A stretch of 64,000 bases of DNA from the NCBI GenBank assembly GCA_029948255.1, contig JALIZF010001486.1, positions 124,001 to 188,000 of the forward strand. The letters run 5' to 3'. This document shows, piece by piece, positions 41,757 through 51,411 of the stretch. The DNA comes from Telmatactis stephensoni. Lineage: Eukaryota; Cnidaria; Anthozoa; Actiniaria; Isophelliidae. A program made the translations under genes and the position numbers. The number at the start of each line of letters is the position of its first letter. Positions within the stretch are counted from its first letter, which is position 1. The notes beneath the pieces are model-generated. The model ran no database searches, was not told the DNA's origin, and was given only the letters and a program-made list of their open reading frames with translations.

Positions 41757-42369
41757 GGCCCGTTCAAACGAGAACGCAAGTCGATGCAAGTAATCGCAAG
41801 TTTTGATTTGACTTACTCGTCTCGTTTGAACACCGCTCCTCGCAAGTCAGCGCAAGTTCGTTCAAAAATTCTCAACGAAAATCAGCTTGCTAAAGGACAA
41901 GGAGAAAATCCGGTTTGTTGTTGCTTGAATTACTTGAAGGAGGGAAAATGTGCAGAAATTCGGACTAAAAATGAAGAAAAACAACTTGCGAAGCTTAGCG
42001 CGTTGACTGTTCAAACGAGTCTACGGAGCCTCCTACAGCTTATGCTCAACACGATTTTCACTTAGTTGACAATTGGCAGTATTGACAATTGACAGTATTG
42101 ACACTTGACAGTATTAACACTTGACAGTATTGACAATTGACAGCATTGAACAACTGTAAATTGTGTTGAACATGAACCGTAGGAGGCTCCGTACGAGTCA
42201 AAACCTTGCATCAACGTGCGATCAAATTTGAACACGCAACTGCTAGCAAGTCCTCGCAAGTTGATGTAAGTAGACGCAAGTCAATACAAGGTGGTGTTCA
42301 AACGAAGACGCAAGCCCGCCAGGGTAAGTCAAAACTTGCATCGACTTGCGTTCTCGTTTGAGCGGGGCC
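41757..42369. mobile_element. 613-bp TTA-flanked element with GGCCC ends
   Basis: The TIRs begin ggcccgttcaaacgagaacg (left) and, from the right, ggccccgctcaaacgagaac. TTA flanks both ends (41754-41756, 42370-42372). The arms continue inward with acgcaag words and a ctacggagcctccta/taggaggctccgta pair. The centre holds five copies of a 16-bp unit (ttgacaattgacagta, 42064-42144). The TWA duplication and GG-starting TIR fit a non-autonomous PIF/Harbinger element. Confidence 0.8.
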
Positions 42370-44677
42370 TTACGGCGTGCCGTCATTATGTTTTACGGAG
42401 CGCTGTCATCATGTTTTACGGCGCGCAGTGTGTGGTGGCTGTGTACGTTCGCAGAGAGGCAAGATTGCACAAACCTAACTCATTTTTTTACGATCCATGC
42501 TTATATGGTCTTGCGTTTGACACGGGTGAAAAACGCATTGCGCATGCTCGTGAGTTAAAAATAAAACTGGTTTAGTAAATCTTGAAAGTTAGGCTGTCCG
42601 TGAAAAGTTAGTGCATGCTTATTTTTTTCCTAAAACATCGCTTTAGTTTGTTCTCTTTCCCTGGTCAAATAATACACGAGAAATTCGCATAATACACGAC
42701 AGTTGGATCGACGGTACTTTAATTTGTAAATACGAATGTGTCCACGAATTCCCGCCGAATTTTCGAGCATGCGCCGTGCGCTTTCACCCATGTCCTTGCA
42801 TTTATCATTCACCCACAACGTTTTTAAAAATAAGTTATTTGTGCCTATCATGATATGTTTTAGGAACGACATTTCATAGCAATATAACTACATGATAAAA
42901 TTGCCCTTTTGTCAAACATTGAACGCAGACTTTTGAATAACAGCCGCCACCGACTGCTTTGCGCAGTCCGGCACACAAAGGGCCGCAAACAAAGTAGTTT
43001 GCAGACTAAAAATAAACCAAATCCATTGAAAAGGATGTATAAATGAACATTTTCATCTAAAATTATAATAAAAATAAAGCATCTTTATTTGATTCATTTG
43101 TTGTTCGTTGCTCATTTACGGCAAGACGGTAACCGGTCATTTGCCCGCTGGTCCTTAATAGTTTAATAGTCGACAGTAGGGAGTTTAAGATTGTATGACG
43201 GCAACGTTGACGACGACGGTAGAGAACAATGAGATTTATTAAGTAGAATAAAGCTGACACGTGGAATGTTGAGTAAAAAAGTAGATTTCAACCGTCCCCA
43301 GCCAATTTACAACGGCAAACTCGAAAGTTTCACGCTCTACCGAGAACGCGAACGTCCAACCATTTTTCTTTCATAATTTACTTTGCTATGTACCATTCAT
43401 CGTATGTTGTAATTTTAGGGGATAAGGAACGCAAATTCAACTACTAAGGAATACAAGAAAGCATGGATTTAATGAAAACAGAATAGGGCGCTTTTTCTGC
43501 CACGTAGTCGCCGACGTTGCGGTCGTACCATCTTAAACTCCCTAGTTATACCCCGAAGGTACCTCGACCTTATTCTCAGACTGACGCGGGCCTTAGCCAG
43601 GAGTCAGTTCGTGAGGAGGGATTGAAATTAGGTGTGAATTAACAATCGTGAACACCGTCGATTAAGATTGCAATTAGCAGTTAAGGATTACGACCCTAGT
43701 GTAAACCAAGGTTTGGTAATACATATATGCTCAGTTAAGAGGAAGAAAGGGGAAAGCGTATTAAAGTCCGAAATCCCTTTGCCGTGACGCTGTCATTTGT
43801 GTCCACGTGTACCTCTGAAATGTCAGGTCAATGCGGAAGTCATGGAAAGAATTTTGGTGATCGATTTTGACAAACTAGACTTCCAATTATATTTTTGAAA
43901 ATTGGTCAACTTACATTTGTCTGATCAAAATGATTTTCACACAAGATACTAAGGAGGGATTGAAAATTTGATTCGGATGCCAATTTTTTTTCTATGACAC
44001 GTTGCTATGGCAACGAAAAACAAAGATCATTGAATTCAGTTTTCCTAAAATATCTCCCGTCAGTTTCGATGACCTCTAAAATGGCTATATAGGTGTTAAA
44101 CTTCACTTTCTTGCACAGTTAACCAACTCAAAATCAGAAAGTTTTATTAGAGGGATTTTGAATAAATCGCGAAAGACTTATCAAAACTATTAAATTTGGT
44201 GACTCGAAATTAAAGAACGAGAAAAAATTCCAACTTTCGCAAAATAACTTGGTATCTTTTAGGACTCTTTTAGGGTGTGAATTTGCCCAACAAAAGCGTG
44301 TCGACCGTTCAATTTTATGTTCATCATAATAATGTTCATTAGCTTGTTATCACTGGTATCTTTTAGGGGTTAAAAATCGTCCAGCCACGCCCTTCTCAAA
44401 AGACTTCCGGTATCTTTTAGGGGTATTTTTAAAAATTTCCGACGAGCGTACCCGATCCTTTTACAATAGAGTCCTCCCTCGGGCAAAAATTCTTGAGATT
44501 GTTTAGCCTTCATTTGATTTATTGGAAATTGGGCTTGCTGTGTCTTTTTATCGAGAGGTACTGGATCGCAGCAGTTGGAACATCTGGCCGGAAAATGCGG
44601 AAGTGGTTGCTGTCAAAAGGGTTTATAGCAAAGTCAGCAGAAACAAGAAAAATAAAACCTGAAGCGATCCGAATAGG
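42370..44677. other. Intergenic before the kinase-GTPase gene
   Basis: It contains three short direct repeats of gtcatnatgttttacgg type at 42370-42425, the TA-flanked element 43179-43542, and three copies of ggtatcttttaggggt-like words at about 44259, 44348 and 44410. ORFs at 42291-42575 and 42630-42872 have no recognisable content. Confidence 0.55.
43179..43542. mobile_element. 364-bp TA-flanked MITE with gggagtttaag ends
   Basis: The left TIR gggagtttaagattgtatga and the right end (complement of gggagtttaagatggtacga) continue into gcaacgt...gacgacg arms. TA lies on both sides (43177-43178, 43543-43544). Confidence 0.75.
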
Positions 44678-46991
44678 ATGTCTAACGTCGCACACGATGA
44701 GAGACTACCACTCGAATATATTAAACTTATTGGAAAAGGTTCCTGTAATGAAGTTTGGAAAGCCAAATGGGAAAGTCGTTTAGTGGCAGCAAAATGCATT
44801 GACGAAAAGTATTTCAATGGTTTCTACCAACCAGAAATTATAGAGGAGTATATAGAAGAACTTATGAAGGAATCGCAGGTTTTGAAGACATTGATCCATC
44901 CAAACATTCTTAGAATGTACGAGGTATTAAGGCCACCAAACAAATCGCCAATCATTATTACAGAACTTTTGGAATGTGACTTGAGAAGTTACATCGGAAA
45001 GTCGACAACAACTCCTAAAGTGCTGCCTCCCAAAGTAAAGTCAATAGCATTAGGTATTGCAGAAGGTTTAGAGTATTTGCATGGTTTGCCAAGTCCTATA
45101 GTTCACCGAGATCTTGCGACAAAAAATGTTCTTCTGACAGCTGATGATCATCCAAAGATTGCAGATGTTGGGAATGCCAAGATATTCTATGCAGGTAAAG
45201 ATGAGTATGCCAGTGCTAACCCTGGTACTCCTGTGTACTCTGCACCTGAGACCCAGCCAGCATTTGGAAATGTGGGTGAGGCTAAGTATGGAGTCAAAGT
45301 GGATATATTCTCATTTGGTGTTGTTCTAATGGTTCTCATAATTGGCCATGAGCCTCGTGTACTTTCACGAACTCCCTTGAAAGGTAAGTGAAAATGATGA
45401 AAATAGAAAAATGAAGAATAAGGTAAATGGGATATGGCAGAAGATTATGTGGCCTACTTTTTCTGTGCCTGGCATTGCATGTTTGGCACTCAAACAAGAC
45501 AGTGACTTTTTAGATTTATGGCAATCATGAAATGACTGGCTGAAATGGCTGAAAATATTTTCTGTGTGTACTTTTTAGTGGTTCTGACTCAAATGTCAGT
45601 TATGTAGCATGACTCTGTACCTTTTAGGGACAAGCATAAAAGTCTGAACAGAAGAAAGATTATGTCCAGTCACTGATTAAATGATATCAGTACAATTGAA
45701 GCTTATCAAACTTAATCTTCTCTAGATAAAGACATCAATTATTTGTATGTTTCATGTAGCTTTTAGGCTTCAAAAGCTCTTTTACTGTGTGCATTCCTTT
45801 TAGGGTCATTTTCCAGAATTATAGGCAAAGGCAATTCACAGTATGTAAAACCAGCACTCCCTCCTGCGTCCATTACCCAACTCTACTTCCCTCCTTTTTA
45901 TCCAGTTCCTCCCTCCCTCCCTCCCTCCCTCCTTCCCTCCTTTCCATCCTCCTTCCCTCCCTGCCTCCCTCCCACGATCTCCATTCTTTCCTGTCTTCCT
46001 TCAGTCATTATTTTGCTAAATGAAAATTTTGTTCTTTAAAATAGGCAAAAAGGGGAGCAAGCTTTCAGAGAGGGAAAGAAGAAAACAAGATATAGAGGAA
46101 ATGGGAGATCATGAATTAAAACAACTTGTTCTTGATTGTCTTCATGAAAAAAGCACCAAAAGACCAACTGCAAGGCAGATAATTGAAAAACTTCGCAATT
46201 GTAAGCTGCATTGTACTGACAACAGGAGTGAACTTGGAGTTAATCTCACTTTATCCTCTAGTCCTGTTCCTGTTCCATCTGAAAATCTCCAGGAAAATTC
46301 ACAGAAATGTAGTTTTGAAAAGATCTCCTTTCGGGATCATTATGATGTTGATTATAAATTCAAAGTTCTCTTGATTGGCAACAGTGGAGTTGGGAAGACA
46401 TGTTTGGTACAAAAACTTAGAAACCCTGAATATAATCACATACAATCACTTCCAACAATAGGGATTGAACCATGGAAACAAGCTTTCAAGTACAAATCTA
46501 AAGTTGTTGAGTTGCAGATTACTGACACTGCAGGACAAGAACAATTCTTTTCTATTCAGCCTCTATATTTCCGTGATATCCAAGGAATGTTCTTGGTGTT
46601 TGATGTGACATCGGAGTTAACATTTGAGAATCTGGAGCACTGGATTAGATTTGCCAAGCAGTTTGCCAAGCAGTGTATTCATGTGGTTCTAGTTGGAAAT
46701 AAAGTCGACTGTAAAGCACAAGGTAGGAAAGTTAAAAGAGCCATCTCCACTCAGCAGGGTCAAGAATTTGCTGATACTCATGGATACCCTTATGTGGAAA
46801 CAAGTGTTACAAGTGAATATGCACATACAATCATGGCCATGTATGAAAAAATGGTTGAATTACTAGTACAAACTGCTGATCCTCAGGCTGTAGATTTTGC
46901 TCTGGAGGCTTCTAAAAAAGATATAGTGAATCTTGAGGCACCTCCTGAACAAAAATCACGATGCCCTTGTTCAAGATCATTCTGGTCCTAA
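44678..46991 (+). CDS. Protein kinase fused to a Rab-family GTPase, 550 aa, two exons
   Basis: Exons 44678-45383 and 46045-46991; the split Gly codon joins LSRTPLK to KKGSKLSERERRKQ in frame (1653 nt). Residues about 13-287 are a kinase: P-loop GKGSCNEV (19-26), lysine K39 in VAAKC, HRDLATKN (143-150, catalytic D145), D163 in ADVGNAK where DFG has become DVG, SAPE (188-191), D209 in VDIFSFG, and the closing RPTARQI. The HRDLATKN loop is TK/TKL-like. Residues 288-340 are a linker. Residues about 341-530 are a Rab/Ras-like GTPase: GNSGVGKT (347-354), T373 in PTIGIE, DTAGQEQ (396-402), GNKVD (453-457) and ETSVTS in place of ETSAK. The C-terminus has a CPC (542-544) seven residues before the end, so standard prenylation is uncertain. 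The end of the kinase and the whole GTPase share one exon, so the fusion does not depend on my splice choice. The intron (661 bp) contains a (ccct)n tract. Confidence 0.9.
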
Positions 46992-48073
46992 ATTGAAGGG
47001 ATATGCCAATGAAAACAGCCAAAGTGATCTTTTAATGTCCAGGCATTAATGTTTTGGCATAGGAAATCCATTGATACCACTTACACCATTCTGAGAAAAC
47101 TAAAAATTCATCAGAAAAGTCACTTTTAAAAGCCATTTTTAGAGGCAGCACTTCAATTGCTGGTCATGATGGCTGGTTTACAACCATCCAGAGCAGAGTT
47201 AAAAGTCATACTAGCTATTCTCCAACCTCTCTCATCACATGATGATAATTATTAAGTAATATTATTAATACTTTAGAGTATTATTTTCAAAATTATATTT
47301 TAAGAAAGCTTTAATTTTTAATATCATTAATAGATAGAAATTTTAAAACTTATAGATCATTATTGATAAATTGTTATAATTATCTGCCATATAAAAGTAC
47401 ACCCCTAAAGTAAAAGCACTGCAGTTTGTTTTAATTTTTTTATCTTTTTTTCGTTTTACTTTAGCCATTTTAGAATCAATTTAAGTGTAAAACAAGGATC
47501 AGTTGAAACTTGGACTAGTTAAATCTTTAGATTTTTAAAAGATCAATAATTTTATTTTGCTTGTCATTGGCTCCTGCAGACCGGAAATGACGTCATATAT
47601 ATTGTAGAGAAGACGGACAAATGTGTATAAACTGTTAGAAAGTAAATATATTAGCTAATGTTTTCATTTGTCACATCAAAATGATGCATTTGAATAAATT
47701 ATGTAAAAAGAGGAAGGCAACATTTAGAATAGCATCAATTACCGACCATTGGATGTTTTGTCCGCAGAGAACTGAGACTCTATTGTATTTTTAGTTTCTT
47801 TCTTCTTCTATAAAAATGTTTTGACACCTCTTTTCAAACATTAGCTATATTGGGCGACCATTTATATTTAAATTCTTTGTGTCACCCAATCAAATCAGAT
47901 GAAAAGAGTAACCTGCTGATTGCTGACCGGTGGCCGCGTGCCCCTGGAGATTCACCGGTATATATTTGGCCGGCGTCTGAACAGTCACGATACACCTGTC
48001 AAAAGTTTCCACTGATTTCAGTTACATCAATTTGTCTTCATTGTCCTGTGTGATCGAGGAAAAGGATTGTAGA
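46992..48073. other. Intergenic between the kinase-GTPase and PAQR genes
   Basis: AT-rich, no ORF of note. It contains a full palindromic CRE, tgacgtca, at 47588-47595, directly after an ETS-like ccggaaa. The CRE lies about 480 bp upstream of the PAQR start and might belong to its promoter. Confidence 0.5.
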
Positions 48074-49159
48074 ATGGCGAAAATTAGCAACGGTGTTCTC
48101 CAGAGAACAGTCAATGGTTCGCATACCGATGACAATAAATTTGAGTTGAAATCTCTACATGAAAAGCAAGGCAAATGTCAATCGGATGTATGTAGGCCAT
48201 TACGCTGGGATGAGGTCCCGTGTCAATTCCGAGAGCAGTTTATCGTACGAGGATACAGAAAACCTTATACTTCTGCTTACCATTGTGTCAAGAGTGCATT
48301 TATGGCCCGCAACGAAACCGTGAATTTTTGGACGCACTTCATTCCTTTCCTTTTGTTCATAGTGCGTTTCACGGTGTTATTCACCCGCGAGCCATTTGAC
48401 CCATATACCTATCCTCTTTTGTCATTTGCTGTGGGGATCTGTGGATTTTTACTGATGAGTTCAGGCGCTCATCTGTTTAACTCCATGTCTCCAAGAACAA
48501 GACATGTTTGTTTCTTCTGCGACTACTGTGCTATCAGTGTATATAGTGTTGGTGCTGGAATGGCATTCTACTCGTACGGCCGGCCCGTTCCCGAAGGAGA
48601 CGACATCGGTCGTAGTTTCTTCTGCCCAGGCGGCTATGTCGCAGGATCAATCCTCGTGTCATTCATCTCTACATACTTTTGCTGTGCCTCAAGACATCGA
48701 TGGCCTAAAATGAAGTACGTTATAAGAACCGGCTGCTTTGTCTTAGCTTTCTTTTATAATTGCTCCCCCTATTTGTACCGAGCAGTTGTTGAAGGCATTG
48801 CATCTATTGATCCGCTGGCTTGGTCATACTTCAAGAGGCACAGCATATTTTACCTGATCGCCGCTTTGGCTAACACAACAAGGATGCCAGAAAGGCTAAT
48901 GCCAGGTGTTTTTGACATTGTTGGGCATAGCCACAATTTTCTACATGTGTTTACAGCGTTAGGAGTTTCTGATCAGTTTACGGCGATGGCCATAGAGATG
49001 CATTATCGGCGTCCCTCACTGGAACATCTTGGAGACAGCTTTCTATCGAGTATTAGTCTCGTAATGATGGTCGTAGTTTCGATTGCTAATGTTCTTATTG
49101 TCGTTTGGTTTGGACTTCGTTTGAAGTCGGACAAAGAGGAAGAACACAAAGAAATGTAA
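48074..49159 (+). CDS. Membrane progestin receptor-like PAQR protein, single exon, 361 aa
   Basis: PAQR proteins are multi-pass membrane proteins; the mPR branch (PAQR5/7/8) responds to steroids in vertebrates, while roles in cnidarians are less clear. The start is MAKISNGVLQ; the frame is open further upstream but without ATG. Family signatures: NETVNFWTHFIPF (80-92), SSGAHLFNSMSPRTRHVCFF (129-148) with H133, CDYCAISVYSVGAG (149-162) with D150, and GVFDIVGHSHNFLHVF (278-293), whose H287-x3-H291 pair with H133 forms the zinc site. The last TM (about 325-348) is followed by a charged tail KSDKEEEHKEM. One coding exon is also the rule for vertebrate PAQR7 and PAQR8. Which mPR subtype it is cannot be decided by eye. 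Confidence 0.9.
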   Translation: MAKISNGVLQRTVNGSHTDDNKFELKSLHEKQGKCQSDVCRPLRWDEVPCQFREQFIVRGYRKPYTSAYHCVKSAFMARNETVNFWTHFIPFLLFIVRFTVLFTREPFDPYTYPLLSFAVGICGFLLMSSGAHLFNSMSPRTRHVCFFCDYCAISVYSVGAGMAFYSYGRPVPEGDDIGRSFFCPGGYVAGSILVSFISTYFCCASRHRWPKMKYVIRTGCFVLAFFYNCSPYLYRAVVEGIASIDPLAWSYFKRHSIFYLIAALANTTRMPERLMPGVFDIVGHSHNFLHVFTALGVSDQFTAMAIEMHYRRPSLEHLGDSFLSSISLVMMVVVSIANVLIVVWFGLRLKSDKEEEHKEM

Positions 49160-50692
49160 ATAACCAAAACATTGTCATATGAAATTATTTTCAATTTTCT
49201 CGATATGAAATATATCATCCATTTTTTTCTTCTTTATCAAAACGATTCAATTTGTCGCATTCGTGATTTGGGATGTTTCAGTTCTATTAAGCTAAACTTA
49301 CAAAATCCCGATTAAACGAATGAATGATTTTACGCTTTTTCGGTGTAATCGTTTGTTTTTTCAACCAATTAATTATTTATTACAAGGAAACGTAAGCTGC
49401 GGAGTAAATCATGAAGAAATATTCTTTTCCGGTTGGATGAAATGCTCGATTTCCAGACTTACATCCCACGAAAGTCAGTTAAGTAATCAGGTGTGAAATT
49501 ACTGATGTATATCTTTACGCTTGTTTAAACAAAGAAATAAAGATTACGGTTTGAAAACGCATCGAATATTGACTTAATTAGATAGACATAAAATCTGAGA
49601 ACGTCTAATTTCTTTCTGAAATTGTAACGTGATTTATTTTATCAATGATCTATTTGCTAACTGAAATTTAACTGGGAAAATAGTATTTTTCCAGCTATAT
49701 ACTTTTCATTTTAGAGGAATTTGAAATTAAGTCAAATTGAACCCTAATTGTCCAAACAGTGCAGATGTCAATCGGACGATTTTCGCTTCATGATGATGCA
49801 AACTGAAAGGGACTCCGAATCGTTTTGAAAACCTTAACTTGTCAACGTATGTCGGGTTTTCACCGGAGATCATATCGTTCTCATTCCGAAAAATAGGCGC
49901 TTGTAAAGCGCATGTGGCTACTGCTTTATGACTGGGATAGAAAAAAGGATTCAGTAAATATGAGATATCGTGATCAAATGCTAATAATATGAGTTACTGT
50001 AATTTCTTTAGCGAAAAAAATTGACAGCTGTAAAAGAAGAAGGAAAAAGAAAAAGAAAGAAAAAAGCGAAAGGAAAAAAAAAAAAAACAGTTTCTCGCTC
50101 CAAAAGTACATTCAAAGTTCTTCGCAAGTATTTAATTTTGAAATATTTCTTCCTGGTGAACAGTTGATGTCCCATTAAAAATGTACCAAACAAGTCACAG
50201 GAGTCAAACGTGGCAAGTCATCGATTGCTTTTCTATGGCCAAAGCTTTCACTTTTCAGGGCCGCTACGCAGGCTCTGGCTCGGCCCCTAACAAGCGTGCG
50301 AAGAGAAGTTTTTAAAAACATAGGACTTAGCTCTGTTAGCTATAAATCAGTGCCGTTTAAGATGGTTTGAATGTATTAACGCCTTTTTTAACAAGAAATT
50401 AAGTGCGGTCTCCGCGGGTTGCTGGCCAAAATGCATTGGCCGTAATAGCTTGGTGATCGTATTAGACTTATTAGAGGGTTGACCGTCAGCCCGGCTTCGT
50501 CGGCTTCCACTACGAGTTTGTCATTCTTTCTCAGTAAAGCTACAACGAATCGTTGTCGGGGAGTAGGACATCCTAACAAGCAAGGGTGACCGTCGATTAT
50601 ATCCGTAGGACGGAGCCACCGATGAAGGAATAAAGATGATAAAAATCATCTTTTTATGGGTAGAACTGTAGAAGGAAGCAACTCGGGAATTA

Positions 50693-50837
50693 GAGTCGTT
50701 TTCGTATGAGTGGGAAACTTACCGCGCCGTACCGTGACCGTATCAGTGCCGTAATGTCTATAAAAACATTCGAAATTCATGCCGTAACCGTATCGTATCG
50801 TAACCGTACAGTGTTCCCACTCATACGAAAACGACTC
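50693..50837. mobile_element. 145-bp TA-flanked MITE, copy B
   Basis: TIRs gagtcgttttcgtatgagtg on both sides are nearly perfect, TA flanks at 50691-50692 and 50838-50839, and the length is identical to copy A (4517-4661). This is the best-preserved of the three copies. Confidence 0.88.
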
Positions 50838-51105
50838 TATGTGACACATTGACGCCTTCGCATGGGGAAGGATCTGGTCGGGTACCCATTGAGGAGGGAG
50901 GGGGACAATCGCATGGAAATTTTATTTTCACTCTTAAAAAGATATAATAAAAGATATTATTATATGGCTAGATAATTTCCTGAATTCTGATTGGCTAACG
51001 CATGGTCTGTATTTTGCCATATCAGGACCGCTGTCCCGAATGAAAAGAAAAGTTTGCGTTTGGCAATTGTTTTAGCGGGACTTCTCAAAGCCATATAATA
51101 AATAA

Positions 51106-51220
51106 GTTATTAACCTCGTTTGCTCGGTCTGTATGGGAAAATATCAGACCTCGGTCTTTTTGTACAGTCAAGACCTCGGTCTGATATTTTCCCATACAGA
51201 CCTCGCGCTCGGTTAATAAC
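51106..51220. repeat. 115-bp foldback element
   Basis: The left arm gttattaacctcgtttgctc...gtctgtatgggaaaatatca and the right arm tgatattttcccatacagac...gagcgcgaggtctg-type complement end in ggttaataac. It lies about 200 bp upstream of the anoctamin start. Confidence 0.8.
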
Positions 51221-51411
51221 CCTTTAATAAAGCATACAAAATCTCAAACTGGTGTTTCTAATGTCTGGCCCTAATGAACTTTTTTCCGCGACAAGAAGCG
51301 TGACTTTGGTTCTTTCGTGACGCACGTGAACGTTTCACGGACGATTATTGCGTGACGTGAACAACAAGGAGAGGTTACCTATGTCAGTTGGAGTGTTGGA
51401 AGAGTAGGAAG

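Larger units (their letters stand above)
49160..51411. other. Intergenic, repeats only
   Basis: It holds MITE copy B (50693-50837), a foldback element (51106-51220) and a purine run at 50030-50090. No supported gene. Confidence 0.6.

Noticed and set aside
41784..42065. 93-codon ORF inside the TTA-flanked element
   Set aside because: It spans TIR-derived sequence and repeats; no transposase motif.
44493..44783. Upstream ORF overlapping the start of the kinase-GTPase gene
   Set aside because: Different frame from the kinase, no domain, and the kinase has its own ATG at 44678 with the P-loop in place.
45384..46044. Pro/Ser-rich ORF (45787-46023) as an extra exon of the kinase-GTPase gene
   Set aside because: It is the (ccct)n tract of the intron; the exon junction 45383/46045 already keeps frame and restores the kinase end.
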